This document shows, one piece after another, positions 11,787 through 24,345 of a DNA stretch of 64,000 nucleotides. The position numbers and the translations under genes were made by a program. Origin of the DNA: Megaleporinus macrocephalus (Eukaryota > Chordata > Actinopteri > Characiformes > Anostomidae); the NCBI GenBank assembly GCA_021613375.1, contig CM038703.1:20448194-20512193 (forward strand). The letters run 5' to 3'. The notes beneath the pieces are model-generated. The model was given only the letters and a program-made list of their open reading frames with translations. It had not been told where the DNA came from and did no database searches. How positions within the stretch are numbered: position 1 is the stretch's first letter; every line of letters starts with the position of its first letter.

Positions 11787-11852
11787 TAGGTTTTAAAGTG
11801 TTAATCTGTAGGTTTTAAAGTGTTAATCTGTAGGTTTTAAAGTGTTAATCTG
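11787..11852. repeat. Perfect 22-base triplet tandem repeat
   Basis: Three identical head-to-tail copies of a 22-base unit that starts TAGGTTTTAAAGTG. A copy-number variable minisatellite seed is likely. Confidence 0.97.
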
Positions 11853-11893
11853 TAGAGGTATCCTTGGTTCAGACATTTCTTGTTTTCAGAAAC

Positions 11894-11896
11894 AGA

Positions 11897-11932
<36 letters not shown>
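11894..11932. repeat. (GA)n microsatellite
   Basis: An almost pure GA dinucleotide run of about 39 bases, with one extra G near its start. Confidence 0.95.
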
Positions 11933-11934
<2 letters not shown>

Positions 11935-12299
11935 CAGAATGTGTATGTGGCCTGCATTAGTATGATCTGGGCACTGACACACTCTGTTCTCTGCTGCACC
12001 GCTCTACCTGGGGGCTGTCACTTGGGTGGTGGAGAGCCAGAGATTGGTAAGCTCTCCAGTTGAGTCGTCTGTGCCTTCACATTGTAAGAGCACAAAGTAC
12101 TCTCATAACACCCGCTCGTACACAGCTGCTTCAGGGGAAGGCAAACCTTGGAGGTGCCGCATGTAATGAAGCCCAGAGACAAGTGTTGCTCCTCAGAAAC
12201 TGTGTAGTGTCCTTGAGAGGAGGATTTGTTCTTCTGCCTTTAATGGCCCATGAGAGGCTGTGCATGGCAAAACTGGCAGAGACCTGCTCTCGATAAAAC

Positions 12300-13200
12300 C
12301 GTTGCGCGGCATGTTGTAAAGGTATGACACAAAACGGTTCCTGCTTATGATATTACGATCCCTTTTTAATCAGGGATCCTAGCACAATTTTCAGAACGTT
12401 ACGGCTTCCTTTCCTTGAGCTGCCCTTTGTAATGCAACCCCTTCAGGAAGCAGAGGGAGCTGATGATGTCCGTGCCTTTCGCACAGCAGGAAGCGCAAGG
12501 AGTGCACTTCTCTGCGTTGTCTCCATTAAAAACCTTAGAAGTGTGGAGGCGACGCTTTCGTCAGATCGGCTCGACGGGAGCGTTCTCCGTTGCAGGCCAG
12601 CGCTTTGCTTTTGACCTTCTCCTCAGTTTTCGCACCCTCCCGCTCTCAATGCTGATTAATCGTGGATTTATTCCAAGTGCCCCTCGTCCGAGGAACGGAG
12701 GGGTCAGCTGAAAACGTTTCCGGCGTGATGCTAAGTGCCAGAACTTAGCAGGGAGGGGGATGCTCTGTGTGCAGCTGCAGAGGACAGACCTCAGCAGAAA
12801 CCTCGCTTGAGAGAATAATGCAAACTTAATTACCACCAGTTAATAACTCCAGGCAATCAAACCCCCGGCTCGGCTCGGAGGCTCCTCGTAATTGTCATGA
12901 CAACTAAAACCTTTTGTCTTCCATTTAGCATGTGGCTAAGCAGGACCCGTAGATTTAACTGGTGTGACTCGGATGATAAGAGTGGCTCCGATGACTGGGG
13001 CTCGCTGCCTTTATTCGGCCGCCTGTCTGTTCAGAATGACTAATTGCGCTGGAATGTGAGCACACTGGAGATGAAATGCGCATGGCTAATCCAATCATTT
13101 CCAGCAAAGCAGCAGGAAAATGAGGACTGAAGACACACTCGGAGATGGAGGAAGGAGGCGGCATGTGCCTTGGATCATTTTGTATAGGGAAGCCCATTTT
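12300..13200. promoter_or_regulatory. Candidate conserved noncoding block
   Basis: One of the more GC-rich, high-complexity blocks, running through TTAATTACCACC near 12826 and GACTAATTGCGCTGG near 13037. Opposing frames at 12432-12836 and 12955-13197 overlap each other, which is expected of GC-rich noncoding DNA with few stops. I infer one or more conserved elements; no coding signal is evident. Confidence 0.42.
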
Positions 13201-13616
13201 TTATCATTAGACTTACTACCTACTCATTTGCAGAAGCATTAGCCTATTCTTTAGAATGCTCAGCTGGGCAGACTTGCAGATTGCAGCTATTCTGTGATTC
13301 CTCAGTTGAACTGGTGCTATTTTACAACTTGTCGTTTGCTTTAGGTGAACGCTGTAAAATCACCACCTATTAATTCACCACAGTTAATTCAACATTTAAC
13401 CACCTACCATCAGTTGGACATTTAATGATGTATATGCAGCTTTAACAGTTTAACAGTTAACAGGCCGTGATATTCTGAGGATAATGAGGCAAGCTTGATT
13501 ATATCAATAGGGTAGCAAATCCAATGCAAATATTTAATCTCAATGAACCTAAACATTTGAGTGGATGATCATTAACCAAAGTTCTAGGTAAGAAGTTGAA
13601 TTGACTGTGGCGTAAG
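13201..13616. other. Noncoding AT-rich DNA
   Basis: Nothing recognised. Confidence 0.5.
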
Positions 13617-14270
13617 GCAAGTCCAGTTTATTTATATAGCACCTTGCAGATACTGTCATTCAAAGCACCTTGCATATGAGAAAATACAAATATAATTTAA
13701 ATTACACGTTAAAAAGGTCTTGGAGAAAATAATTTAAGATATAATTAAAAGATTATTAAAGCAATTGATTTAAATGGGAAGAAATAAAACATTAAATTCA
13801 AAAGTTAAAAGAAAATAAGAATTAAATTAGGACATTAAAGTGTCATTACAGGACATAAGTGTTGTAGAACTGAAGCTGAAGCTGCTCAGATAGAACCGTT
13901 TTCAGTCTGGATTTGTCGGGGATACTCTCATGCTCTTTTTAACAGTAATTAAACGCTGCTTCTTCATGTTTAGTCTTTACCTTAGGCAGGACTAAGTGAG
14001 TATTTATCTAATAGTTCTGCTTGGCTGCAGCACATCAGATATATACACTGGTCTTACACCATTCAATGATTTACAGACCAGAAATATAGACCAGAAAAGT
14101 ACCTAAAAGTCCATTCTGTAACATACTGGTATCCAGTGTGACAGTGAGGGTCATGTGTTTTCTTCTTTTACTCCTAGTGAGAACTCTGACAGCTGAACTT
14201 TGTCTGCTAAAGCTGTTTGTCTTTTTGGACAAACAGTTGTTGTTTTTCATTACAGTAATGAATCCTGGAA
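13617..14270 (-). mobile_element. LINE-type 3' fragment, minus strand
   Basis: Reading the minus strand, the element ends in GGTGCTATATAAATAAACTG, a common 3' tail of a fish non-LTR-type repeat. The body on the plus strand contains TTTTCAGTCTGGATTTGTCG, CATTCAATGATTTACAGACC and GTATCCAGTGTGACAGTGAG, words I associate with this abundant dispersed repeat. A shorter piece with the same tail lies in the opposite orientation near 61836-61902. No reverse transcriptase coding is present. The precise LINE clade is not determined. Confidence 0.6.
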
Positions 14271-14810
14271 AGAAGGGCTTAAACAAAGCTTTTTCTAAAA
14301 GCTTTTATTTGCAAAAAAAAAATCTGCTAAAAAGTATTACTTACTTATAATAAACTTGTCTCAGATATGCCATTATTTGACGTAAATATTGTTATAGATT
14401 TGGCTATTTTGAATTTAAAAAGTTTAAAGAGTTTCAAACAATGTAGTATTTTTATTAGCTTAGTTAGACTTTGTCGGCAAGCTGCATGCATGTTGACTCA
14501 CTAATCCAGCACTGGCTAAATCACCCACTATAACGGTACTCCAGTGGGAAAATAGCATTGCTTGTTCTGCTCAATTCTAGTTTGGTGTTGTGCTCTTCCA
14601 CACGCTAACTCAGATCTTTTATATCCCTTGTTGTGTGTTTGGTTTGAAAACTGAGTAACAATTCAATCTTTTCACCAACCCCCTGGGCAATTTTCAGATT
14701 TACAAATAGTTATTGAAAAGTTAATACTGTAAAGGTATCTTGGACATAGTAATACCAACTGCAGTGCTACTCTGAGGCAAATCAGTGTTAGTCTAGTTAG
14801 TCAAAATGTT
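14271..14810. other. Noncoding AT-rich DNA
   Basis: Poly-A tract near 14315 and AT-rich filler. Nothing recognised. Confidence 0.5.
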
Positions 14811-14935
14811 TATTGTCTCTGTCCAAAGAAAAACAAGTCTCCTTTTTTGTCTATTTGAAAGCAACATTAAAGGGTGAAGACAGGTTTTGGCCTGTCCTGT
14901 AAAGCTACCTGTTTTTCTTTGGGCAGTGTTATTAT
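14811..14935. mobile_element. Palindromic MITE, copy 2 of 3 (short)
   Basis: The left end is TATTGTCTCTGTCCAAAGAA and the right end CTTTGGGCAGTGTTATTA, inverted relatives of each other and of the ends at 3153 and 50385. The interior is much shorter than in the other copies (about 60 bases) and does not match them, so this is an internally deleted or independently derived copy. Confidence 0.6.
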
Positions 14936-16267
14936 AAAAAAAGACCTGTTCTACTTTTGATTGGCTCAAAGGACATCAGTGTCTTCAGTCCCGCCCAATT
15001 CAAATTTAGTTGAGGAAACACGAAAAGTGAAGTATCTCTAAATCAAAAAGGACAAATATTGTTGATTATTTTGCAGTCAATAGTCTTGTAGGCACTAAAC
15101 CGTAAAGAGATTAACACAATAAGTTAAAGAACGCCTTAACATGCCAGTGACATATAGTTTGGTCCTCCCCCAGAGATACTGAGGAATTCTCGTTTAAGCT
15201 ACATAGCTCGACTCGATCAATAAAAGGAAACTAGTGGCCTAGCTGTATCCATCTTTTGCTTTGAGTAGCATGTATGTAAGGTGTGGAAATTCTATGTGGA
15301 CATTTTGTTTTGCTGCTCTGGTCATGTCTGCTTCACCTAGAAAAGACTTCAAAGTGTTTGGCAGTTTTTGAAAGCCAAGCCATGAAGCTCTGAGACAAAG
15401 GGGGATCAGAAAGCACTTAAAAAAAGATGTCAGGAAAAAAAATCAATGCTGCTGCAAACACAGGCCCATCCTCCTTTGTACAGTGCACTAAGGAATGCTG
15501 TCACAGAGTGAAACAAATCTAATGTGTGCAATGAACTCCAATCTCACTATATACGACACAAATCAGTGAATAACTAGGAAACATATGTTCTGAAGGGCAT
15601 TCGTGTTTGGAATATTAGTGGTACAAATTGCTATTGCACTTGTGAAATTAGGCACATATTTAATTCCCCTTGAAAATATTCGTATGTGGTAGTCCATGAT
15701 CATTTTACATTCTAATTTAGCTTAATCGCACCAGATTAGATGTGGTACAGTTACAAATTAGATTTGTACTCATCAGCATGCATATCCGTTGTAACACAAT
15801 CACTGGAACAGGATATTAATGTGAATTCTCATTAATGAAGACATCCAAACATCACAACATAGCCTCCTACTTAAATTTGGATCCAAAAGGGTTCTTTGGG
15901 GTGATGCCTTAGGAGAACTACTTTGGTTTCCCAAAAATCTTTTTGATGGATGATTTTTTAAAGACCCAAGCGCATTATTTTCCTTTCCTGCTCAAAATAT
16001 TGACCTACTAGCAAGTCTACGATTATCTGCCTACTTAAGTGTCAGTGTTACACATGAAATGCACTGCCTCTTCACTGCCTTTTTTTAATTACACTTATTT
16101 GGTGTATTTTTAGAAATTATACAAAATCTTTAACTGCAGTGAATCACAGTTTACTTTACATTGTTTATTTATGTGCTGTAAAATCAACTAGCAAACCCCA
16201 ACTTACTGTACTTCACGGTATTTGTTCAAATTTTTAAATGCTCAATTATGGGCTGCTAAAAAAGAAG
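14936..16267. other. Noncoding AT-rich DNA
   Basis: No repeat family or coding signal recognised over about 1.3 kb. Confidence 0.5.
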
Positions 16268-17599
16268 TACACCATATGGCCAATATTATTAATAAGTTTA
16301 GTTATTTCAGCCACACCCATTACTAACTAGGTATCTAAAATCAAGCCATGTCATCTCTATATAGAATCTTTGGGAGTAGAAAATGTTGTAGGAGCTAAAC
16401 AATACTTGTTTGTTACTCTAATCAGTGGCATTGTCGAAGGATGCCACTTTTACCACAAAGTCAGTTTGTGTAATTTCTGACCTGCTATATCTGCACTGCT
16501 TAACAGTAAGTGCTATTATTGTAAAATTCTTGTAAAATGGCAACCAGAGGCATCTTATTCCTAGACTCAAATGAGGCAGTCGTGAGATGCAATTTTAGGG
16601 AACCAGCCTTGTGATGGAAAGGTTGCTGGTTTGATCTCCTAGACCGACAGGACATGGTTGAAGTGCCCTTGAGCAAGTCAACTAATTCCCAACTGCTCTG
16701 GACACATGTGCGTACTGCTTCCTAGTGTGTGTTGGTGTTTCGCTCCATGGATGCAGAGGTCAGTTTCCTCTGTGTTCAAATACAATTGGTCAAGGGTTTA
16801 TAAATCTAATTCTCTACCACCGTGGTTGACTATGCCAACTCACAAAGTATACCCATTGTGTCCTGCAGCACGTATCACAGAAAAATTATCTATCATTTGT
16901 TGCATCACATAGTCCAGAGTTCCAGACTGCATCTGGAGGCAACATCTGCACAAGACCCATGCGCTATGTCTTATGAACTGGGTTTCCATGGTCAAACAGC
17001 TACAAAAAAAGAATAAGATCACTATACACAATGCCAAGTGTCAGCCTGAGTGGTGTTATCATGTCAGAGCTGGACTATGGAGGAGAGGAAACATGTTCTC
17101 TGTAGTAATTAATTATGGTCTGGACAAGTCTGGACTTGGTGGATGCCAGGAGAATGCTACCTACTGAATTACCTAATGCTAAAAGTAAATTTGGTGAAAG
17201 AGGGACAATGGTCTGTTTTGGGGGTTGGTCTTGGCTTCTTAGTTCCAGTGAAGTGTAAAAAAGACATTTTAGACAATGACATGCTTTCAATTTTATGGTA
17301 GCAGTTTGGGAAAGGCTATTTTTCCTGTCCCAGCATGATGGTGTCCCTGTGCGCAAAGCGAGGTCCATAAAGATGAGGTTTAATGGGTTTGGTGTGGAGA
17401 AACCCTAGTGGTCTAGGGTATAGAAAACACATTTGGAATGAATTGGAATGTTGATTGTAAGCCAGGACCTCTTGTCCAACATGAGTGTCTAACCTCAGAA
17501 ATGTGGCGCAGACCAACTGCTTTTTAATCCCCATGATTTTGGAATGGGATGTTCAGTGAACTCATATAGGTGTCCACATATCTTTGGCTACATAGTGTA
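16268..17599 (+). mobile_element. Tc1-like transposon remnant, family B, interrupted by a SINE
   Basis: The left end TACACCATATGGCCAATATT and the inverse of the right end, TACACTATGTAGCCAAAGAT, are terminal inverted repeats, each with TA at the outer edge. The 5' part (to about 16565) matches the N-terminal coding part of a common fish Tc1 element. The 3' part (from about 16830) carries GGTTTCCATGG, GGTGGATGCCAGGAGAATGC and, at 17331-17339, codons for Gln-His-Asp, the second catalytic Asp region. Frameshifts and deletions destroy the reading frame. The two halves are separated by a SINE at 16573-16815. Family resemblance is from recall. Confidence 0.85.
16573..16815 (+). mobile_element. tRNA-derived SINE nested in a Tc1 remnant
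   Basis: Starts GAGGCAGTCGTGAG, then AGGGAACCAGCCTTGTGAT and a B-box-like GGTTTGATCTC at 16628-16638. It continues GAAGTGCCCTTGAGCAAG and CCCAACTGCTCTGG, words typical of an abundant otophysan SINE. TCAAAT occurs on both sides (near 16567 and 16776) and might be a short target duplication, but the 3' border is unclear. A second copy lies in reverse at 32518-32745. Confidence 0.8.
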
Positions 17600-20500
17600 A
17601 GTTATGTTCACTGTCTTAATTGTTTAGTTGCAAAAAATATAGTGAAACTAAAATGCTTTAAATTTCTATGTGATTTTTTCCGAGTGTACTTCTGGTGCTT
17701 ATTGCCTAAATCTTTATGCACAACCTCGCACACCATATATCTACAAATAATAAAGCATGAAATGTTTCAGTAAGTTCATGAACTTGTCATTTTTTATATT
17801 ATATAATCTGTGCTGGCTGGTATAAAAGGCTAATGGGGCCAAGACCTTTTTCTCTTCCAAAGAAAAAAAAGACATCAAAATCATTTTTGGCTTAATTATT
17901 GTTTTTGTTTAATCTGCTGTTAACGAATGACTAAAAGCTCATTATCTTTAGACTTTTGTTGCCCCAAGAACAATAACGCTACCCAAAGGTTGTAAAAATG
18001 GTCTAAGAGATTCACATAGCATTGGGACGCTTGCTCCGTAGCATGCTGTTTATGCTGTTGTGAGCGGGCTAGATAGCTCATATCATCATTTCATTGGAAG
18101 GCACTGAGAAATGTTAGGCTACAATGTCTGAGCTATTGTTTCAGCCCTCCCATCCAATATTATGATCAGCCATAACTGTATATAGGCTAATTATTAATAT
18201 GAACGTGATGTATGGTTTCATAGGATTTCCCCATGTTCTGTTAACCCTTAAACTAACTGTGCTATTCACTCACCAAGATTTAATACTTGATTTACAAGAT
18301 TTAAGGCAGTTGTAGACTCATTTTACACATTATTAGAGAGCCCAATTAGCTCTCTGTTGACCATGCTGTTTGAGTTTATACAACCAGATTTGTATCTACT
18401 TTTTATGTATTGTTGTTCTCAGGTTGGACTTGTTTTGTAATGCTATTCTCTGTACCATACTTGAAAATAAACTAGAATTTTACATTTGTTGCAACATGCC
18501 AGTCAAGTGGTTGTCCTACATGCACCGTTTAATCAGGCCCTGATCAGGCCCTGAAGTTATCAGCTCTGGGTGCAAATATTTGGTGGACCACTACCTGGCT
18601 AACTTTTTTTGGGTGTTCAGTGATTATTTTATGATATCATAGCAGAATACACAGCAGGAGTATGTAACACCATGATAGCAGCATGCTAATTGTGATGCTG
18701 GGCATGTCAGTGCTATAAGCAGTTATTTTTATATATCCTGTTGAGACAAAACAATAGCAAGATTTTACAATCATTAATGAGAACATAACCCATTTGCCTA
18801 CAGCATGCATCCACTCTGTACAAGCATCGTTTACCCAATGAATATGACTTTAATTGAAATCAGACAGCTGAAATGTACATAAAAACAGAAAAAACTTAAT
18901 AACCTAGGCTGTCAAGCATCCTAACTAAAGCATGCCGACATGGTGAAATATTATTTTATTCTTTTTAATGACACAGATCACTGCTGACAAGGATGATGCA
19001 AACTTTAAATATTTCTTTTGAATATCTGGAGCTTTGAATTTAGGGCACATTTGAAAGGGACTAACTCAATGCTTGAGCTAAAAGCTTGACCAGGGTAAGA
19101 TAGGTAGATAGTGAACAGATAGGTGCTTAGCAATTGAGTGGTGCAGAAAATTAAGTAGACATGTAGGAAAGATGTGAAGAGTGCAAGGATTGTTGACACA
19201 AACTGGTTAGCTGTTTCACTGTGCTGCTTGTAAAGTTCCACTGTGAGTCAAAACAGCTGATCTTTGTATTATTGCTCGTCAGGGCTTTTTCGTGACTCAG
19301 GCCTCTGGGCACATGCCCATAAAACATATTGGATGATCCAGCTCCCAACAGAGCATTCATTAAATACAAAACATTCATTTAATATGTGCCTTAGAATGCA
19401 TTTTTAATGAGAATCAGCATTTAAATTGTTCTCTGATGTGTACATAAAAGATATGTGACTTTGGTTGGGGTGAAAAAACATACCCCATTTACAACCTTTT
19501 GATTTGACCCTAGAATGAAACAAGCTTTTTTGTCTGCTGGTTTACTGTGAAGCACCACAATAATTACACAGAAGAAGCTTGTAGAAATATACACAGACAG
19601 GAAAACAAAATAAACCTGTGAGTAAATAAGTTACATTGTTACTATTTAGTTAGCTATGCTTGCTAGTAGTTAACCTATACTTGCTACTTGCTCCATGGCT
19701 GCTACTTACAGGTTACTGATGCTGTGATTGCTAATGAATCTTGAGCTGCTCCTCTCTTTAGTCTCTTCAGTGTCAAACGCTGAGCAAAGCCGCTCGATAT
19801 TGTCCAAGGTTTGGGAAACTGTCCAGAGTGAAATGTGCAGAGCTAATTAACAACTTTGAATAAAGTTATCCAGGATCTTGTTAAATATGTAGTCACAAGT
19901 TTAAGTGGTAAGAATAAATTAGTAGAAATCTTCAATAGTGCTGCAGTTACATTCTGGTGTCTGTACCAGACGTTGCATTTAAGGTGGAAAGGAACATCGT
20001 TTTAAGGAGCTGGGAAATAGGTAGCCAACTTCGATTAAAGAAGAACACAAGCCATTCCGGTCAGTTCTTTGGAAATGGCATAGAAAGTGCAGACAGATTG
20101 GAAAGGTGCACTGCTGAAGATATAATCCACGATCACTGCTGCTCTGTTGTCATAGTTTTTTTTTTTTAGGCTGGATCTCGATCTGGTATATATTATTATA
20201 CATTTAGGTGCATCATTTTGGGCAGAGTCAAGACTGTTAAGTAAGAGTTTAGGATTTTAGCTTATTTTGCTGCCCCTTTATATGTACAAGCAGAGTTTGT
20301 ATTTGAAGGAAGAACTACAGTGTTTGAGGTTTACAGTATGTCAGTTTTATGTCCTGAATTCTCCTTATTTAAGTACATTAATATGAGTACATTTGTCCAT
20401 TGTATGGTGTTTAAAGGATATAACATAGTTTTCTGAAATGTTTATTATTGAAAGATTTGAAAAAAGCAAATACACATGACACAAAGGAGTGAGTTTTGGT

Positions 20501-20639
20501 GAAAGGCTTTTCCTAGAAGCGTACCCTCCAACTGTGAACCATTTATTAACCTTCATTTTTATCAGTGAACCTTTGCTATTGTATGTCAACATGATCATTT
20601 GAGGTTCCATCTTGCAGTGAGCCTGACTTATCGACAAGA
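17600..20639. other. Noncoding AT-rich DNA
   Basis: Three kilobases without a recognised gene or element. A doubled word AATCAGGCCCTG/ATCAGGCCCTG lies at 18530-18555. Small frames of 70-90 codons on both strands have no protein-like features. Confidence 0.45.
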
Positions 20640-21800
20640 AGCCACATAGCTATAAAAAAAAAAAGGCCCAGCTCGCTCCTTTTCGAATTTATTCCTTCAT
20701 CAGAGCTTCGATCTGAACTCCATTTTTGGGCGGGTGATGAGGGACGCTATCGGCGCCATGGCGGCAGCTTGCTTCTCTCTCCGCAGCCTAACTGTAGACC
20801 ACTCGGGGGACCTTACACAGTGTGGGGGAAAAAAATATATAGCTGAGCCATTAATTTGCCATCTCTAGAAAAGGGCATCAGTGAGCTGTGAAATCACTTT
20901 GTCCGTTTGAGACGGTTGCACATTCCGTCCATTCATGTCGCATAATGACTTAGATTATGTGCCTCCCTCTCCGCCTGCCTGCTTTTGGCATCCGCAGTAA
21001 GTCAGACAGGAGCATCCCTACACACTCCCCTCCGCATTTAATTCAGTTCCTGCCAAAAGCGAGGAAAAAACATCTCGCACCCTCTGTCCCATACTAATCA
21101 AAAGAGCGAATTAAAGATGGAAGCATGGAAGCCGGCTCGTTCTTTTAGTCCAGAAAGCCACTATTTGCTTGCCACGATCCACGAAACAGTTTCTTGGTCA
21201 CGCCGAAGAAGCGCTACACCCTCGCCGTCTCTAAGCATCATGGCTAGGCTCTGCTTATGTACTTTAAAAGCACTGTGGGATGTCCCTGGCACAGCCACAT
21301 ACTCCTCGGTCTTGGCATCTCCATCTGTCAAGGGAGTCCTCGGGCTTGAATAATTATTGGTCTGTTGATCACTAAAATAACGGCTGATATTCACGGTGCC
21401 ATATTACAGACCTGCATCATAACAAGTTACATGTTCCACCGAGCCAAAGTCATCCTCCTACAACAAGTGAGGTGAAAAGAATATTTCTGCACACGGGCTC
21501 TCTTCAATCCATTAATTTATTTATTTACTCGCATCTCTTATCATTTTTTTTCATAAAGAGCATGCGGGACCCTGACACTATTTACGGTTAAAGCTTTTTG
21601 ACCCAGTACCAGCCTTTTTTTTAATATCTGCAGATGTACGATAAAATGCGTATGCCTAAAAGACATATTGTGGCTGTCCGAAGAAAAACAAGTATCTTCG
21701 GAAACGGCAGCTTCGCAGGAGAAAGCCAAAACCCTTTTTACTTCCAATGTAAGTTAATGTGGCTGTGTAATGTAATACAATTGGGGAGCATCTCTGTTCC
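20640..21800. promoter_or_regulatory. Candidate conserved noncoding block
   Basis: A long, complex, comparatively GC-rich block in an AT-rich setting. Features include GAGCCATTAATTTGCC near 20844, GCATTTAATTCAGTTCC near 21034 and CGAATTAAAG near 21106. Overlapping frames on opposite strands at 21117-21394 show that stop codons are simply rare here. I infer a cluster of conserved regulatory elements; confirmation needs alignment. Confidence 0.42.
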
Positions 21801-22288
21801 TTCGTTTATCATGAAATTTTCACACCACATAAAGGGCAGCTGCGGAGCTCAACTGATGTAGAAAACTGAAAACTGCCACAATATGCTCTATGGGATTATG
21901 CTGGGGGGAAGATACAAATACATCACCACAGTTCAAATGTCTAAGACAGGGATCTTGTAGATGGTGTGCTTAATTCTTTCTGCCACAATTAGAATAACCC
22001 CAAAAGTCTGCTTTAATTGGCTGTCACTTGTCTTTTACATATAAAATCCTGCTGTTCTAAACCGGCAGCTGAATGTGGTCTGAAATATGAATGAAGTGTC
22101 AGTCTGCTGTCGTTGAGCCTGCTTTGGCTTCCACACTCCAGTGTGATGCTATATATAATGTGAGACGTTATGACAAGAAAACAAATAGTGCATCCGCAGG
22201 TAACTGGGTTTTAAGCCTACACGGTTTTGGATGCTGATGTTTAGCTTGCTTATGCTAGAGATACATGTGTGCGTGCATTTGTGTATAC
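21801..22288. other. Noncoding DNA
   Basis: Nothing recognised. Confidence 0.5.
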
Positions 22289-23530
22289 ACTGCTAGCCAA
22301 AATTACTGGCATGTCATAAAGTGATGTTTTGCGAGTGTTTTTGATGTGTTTCTTATAATGAATTATAGTATCATACAGATATTACCATATTGCATTTGTG
22401 ATCTATTATTATTTTATATGATAAAAGGTATTGGTTTGCAAGCAGCTGCCCCTCTAAATGAATACATTTATGTTGTGAACATCAGAGATATCTCCTAGTA
22501 TGTTTTGTACACTGTATGAATTCAATATGTAATGCTTAATGATTTGCTGATACTGGCTGACATGCCAATAAATGAATAAGAAAAATACTGACCTATTTTT
22601 AAGTCAGGACAAGATTTAAGACCAAGAAAAAGGTATCTGGCTACAATTACCAAAGAAATGTTTGGAGCATCTAAAGGAGACCCCAAAGGAGAAGCCATTG
22701 TGCACATTTGATTAGCCGAACTGTAAATTTGGTAACTGTAAATACTGGAGATGTCTGGAAACAGTTAAAATAGCAAACTGACAAATGTATCTGTTTATTT
22801 GTATTTTACTTACCATTCAGATACATACCTTTATATTTCATTTTCACAGATAAGAATTATGCATATTATTGAAAATAATAAAACATATTGTGTGTACATG
22901 TGTGTGTGTGCGTGTGTGTTTGTAGACAATTTATTAATGGTTTAGGCACTGTGCCCAAACTGGCACCCATGCAACCTGCTTTTGCCAAGCCCACAGCACA
23001 GAGAAGATGACATATGGGTCGTATAATGTATGGCTTTACTTCCACGATCCCTCTATTGTTCCAAATCCCTGATAATTGCTGTCCTCTTCAGAAAGGTTTT
23101 TGAAAGCGTTTAGGTCAGGGGACTAGACTGGTCACTACAAAATCCTCTTTCTGTGGTTTATTCTTTTCTGGAGGCATGTCTTGGACCATTGTCATGCCGG
23201 AAGATCCAAACATGTCCCAGTCTTAGCCTCCTCGGAGAGGCAGCCAGATTTTGATCTGAAATCTGATGGTGTCTAAAAAAGATTCTCCAGGGATTTCGGA
23301 TGTCAAACATCCTCACAACATCAGAGATCCACTATCATAGTTCACAGTAGGGATTAGGTTCTTTTCTCCATGACCTTGACTATTTTTGTACCAAGCAAAC
23401 ACCTGGTGTTTGTGCATCTAACCATAGAGCTTAGTTACAGTTTTTGATATAAAGATGCTCACAATTATTGTTTCTCAACAGAGGAGGATTTCTTCTGGTA
23501 AGGCTTTAAATAATTTCTTGACATGGAGGT
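22289..23530 (-). mobile_element. Tc1-like transposon remnant, family C
   Basis: The minus strand from about 23440 down to 22960 follows the layout of a Tc1 transposase catalytic domain. It has a segment equivalent to AACACCAGGTGTTTGCTTGG, then CTAATCCCTACTGTGAAC and TAGTGGATCTCTGATGTTG, and then GGATCTTCCGGCATGACAATG, the region of the second catalytic Asp. The plus sequence GCTAGCCAAAATTACTGGCA at 22293 looks like a degraded terminus, giving a total near 1.24 kb. A TG-rich microsatellite at 22891-22922 lies inside. Many stops and frameshifts are present. Outer borders are uncertain. Confidence 0.6.
22891..22922. repeat. (TG)n microsatellite, imperfect
   Basis: TGTGTG runs interrupted by TACA and CG, inside the family C remnant. 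Confidence 0.8.
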
Positions 23531-23899
23531 GGTGTCTAATTGTAGTCTGACTGTAGGAGGTGTCTAATTGTTTGTTTCTATGCATTCCATTGCTGTCCAA
23601 AACCATCGTAAAAATAGCCACAGCGGTTTGGGGGTCATAACAGGATGTCACTCTGGTGGTTGACCTATCAGAAAAGAGTGGGCGAGTTAACAAATCAGAG
23701 CACGCTGGGCTCATCAGAGGGGCTTAAAGGCACAGCAGCACTAACAGAGCTTTTCAGACAGAGGGTGAATAGAGATGCACAGTAATGACAATCTATAGAA
23801 AATGTGAACACTGAAAATGAGCATAATGGGTCTTCTTTAACTACCAAAGAGCGCCCTGCATGTCCCTTCCTTTCCTGATGTGCAGAAAGCCTCACCTGC
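23531..23899. other. Noncoding DNA
   Basis: A repeated GAGGTGGTGTCTAATTG / GGAGGTGTCTAATTG pair occurs near 23525 and 23557. Nothing else recognised. Confidence 0.4.
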
Positions 23900-24345
23900 A
23901 TGCCCCATTCATCCTCCTGAAGGTACTGAGGCCTGCACTCAAACTCAAATTATTTATACTTAGACACTGTTTACTGCCTCACACTATACTTCATATATTC
24001 ATACTTACGTGTCATACAACTTTTTCTGGCTTGTTACTCTGAACTGTAATAGGTGGTTATTATTGGTTAATATAAATGCTTCTGTCCAATAAAACCTTCT
24101 TCTATATTTCCTATAGTCACCGCTGTCTACTCATCATCATCTTTCTTTATGCTTTATTAATATTTCTCTTATTGTATTATGCTTTCCACTATCAACCAGT
24201 TTTTGAGTACTGGGTCCTTTAAAGGGTTTTCCTCTTTTACTTTGCCACTGCCACACTTTGCCCTTGTCTTGCGCATTTGGGAATTAGACCTGGATTTCCC
24301 ATAAAGCTATGACGATGTCTAAATTGAATTGAATATTTGTTGACC
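23900..24345 (+). mobile_element. LINE-like 3' tail fragment
   Basis: The 3' part reads GACCTGGATTTCCCATAAAG, then GATGTCTAAATTGAATTGAA, a tail found on many fish LINE-like repeats that ends in AATTG units. Upstream, CCTTTAAAGGGTTTTCCTC and TTTGCCACTGCCACACTTTG fit the same repeat. No coding sequence remains. Family assignment is from recall and the 5' border is a guess. Confidence 0.5.
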
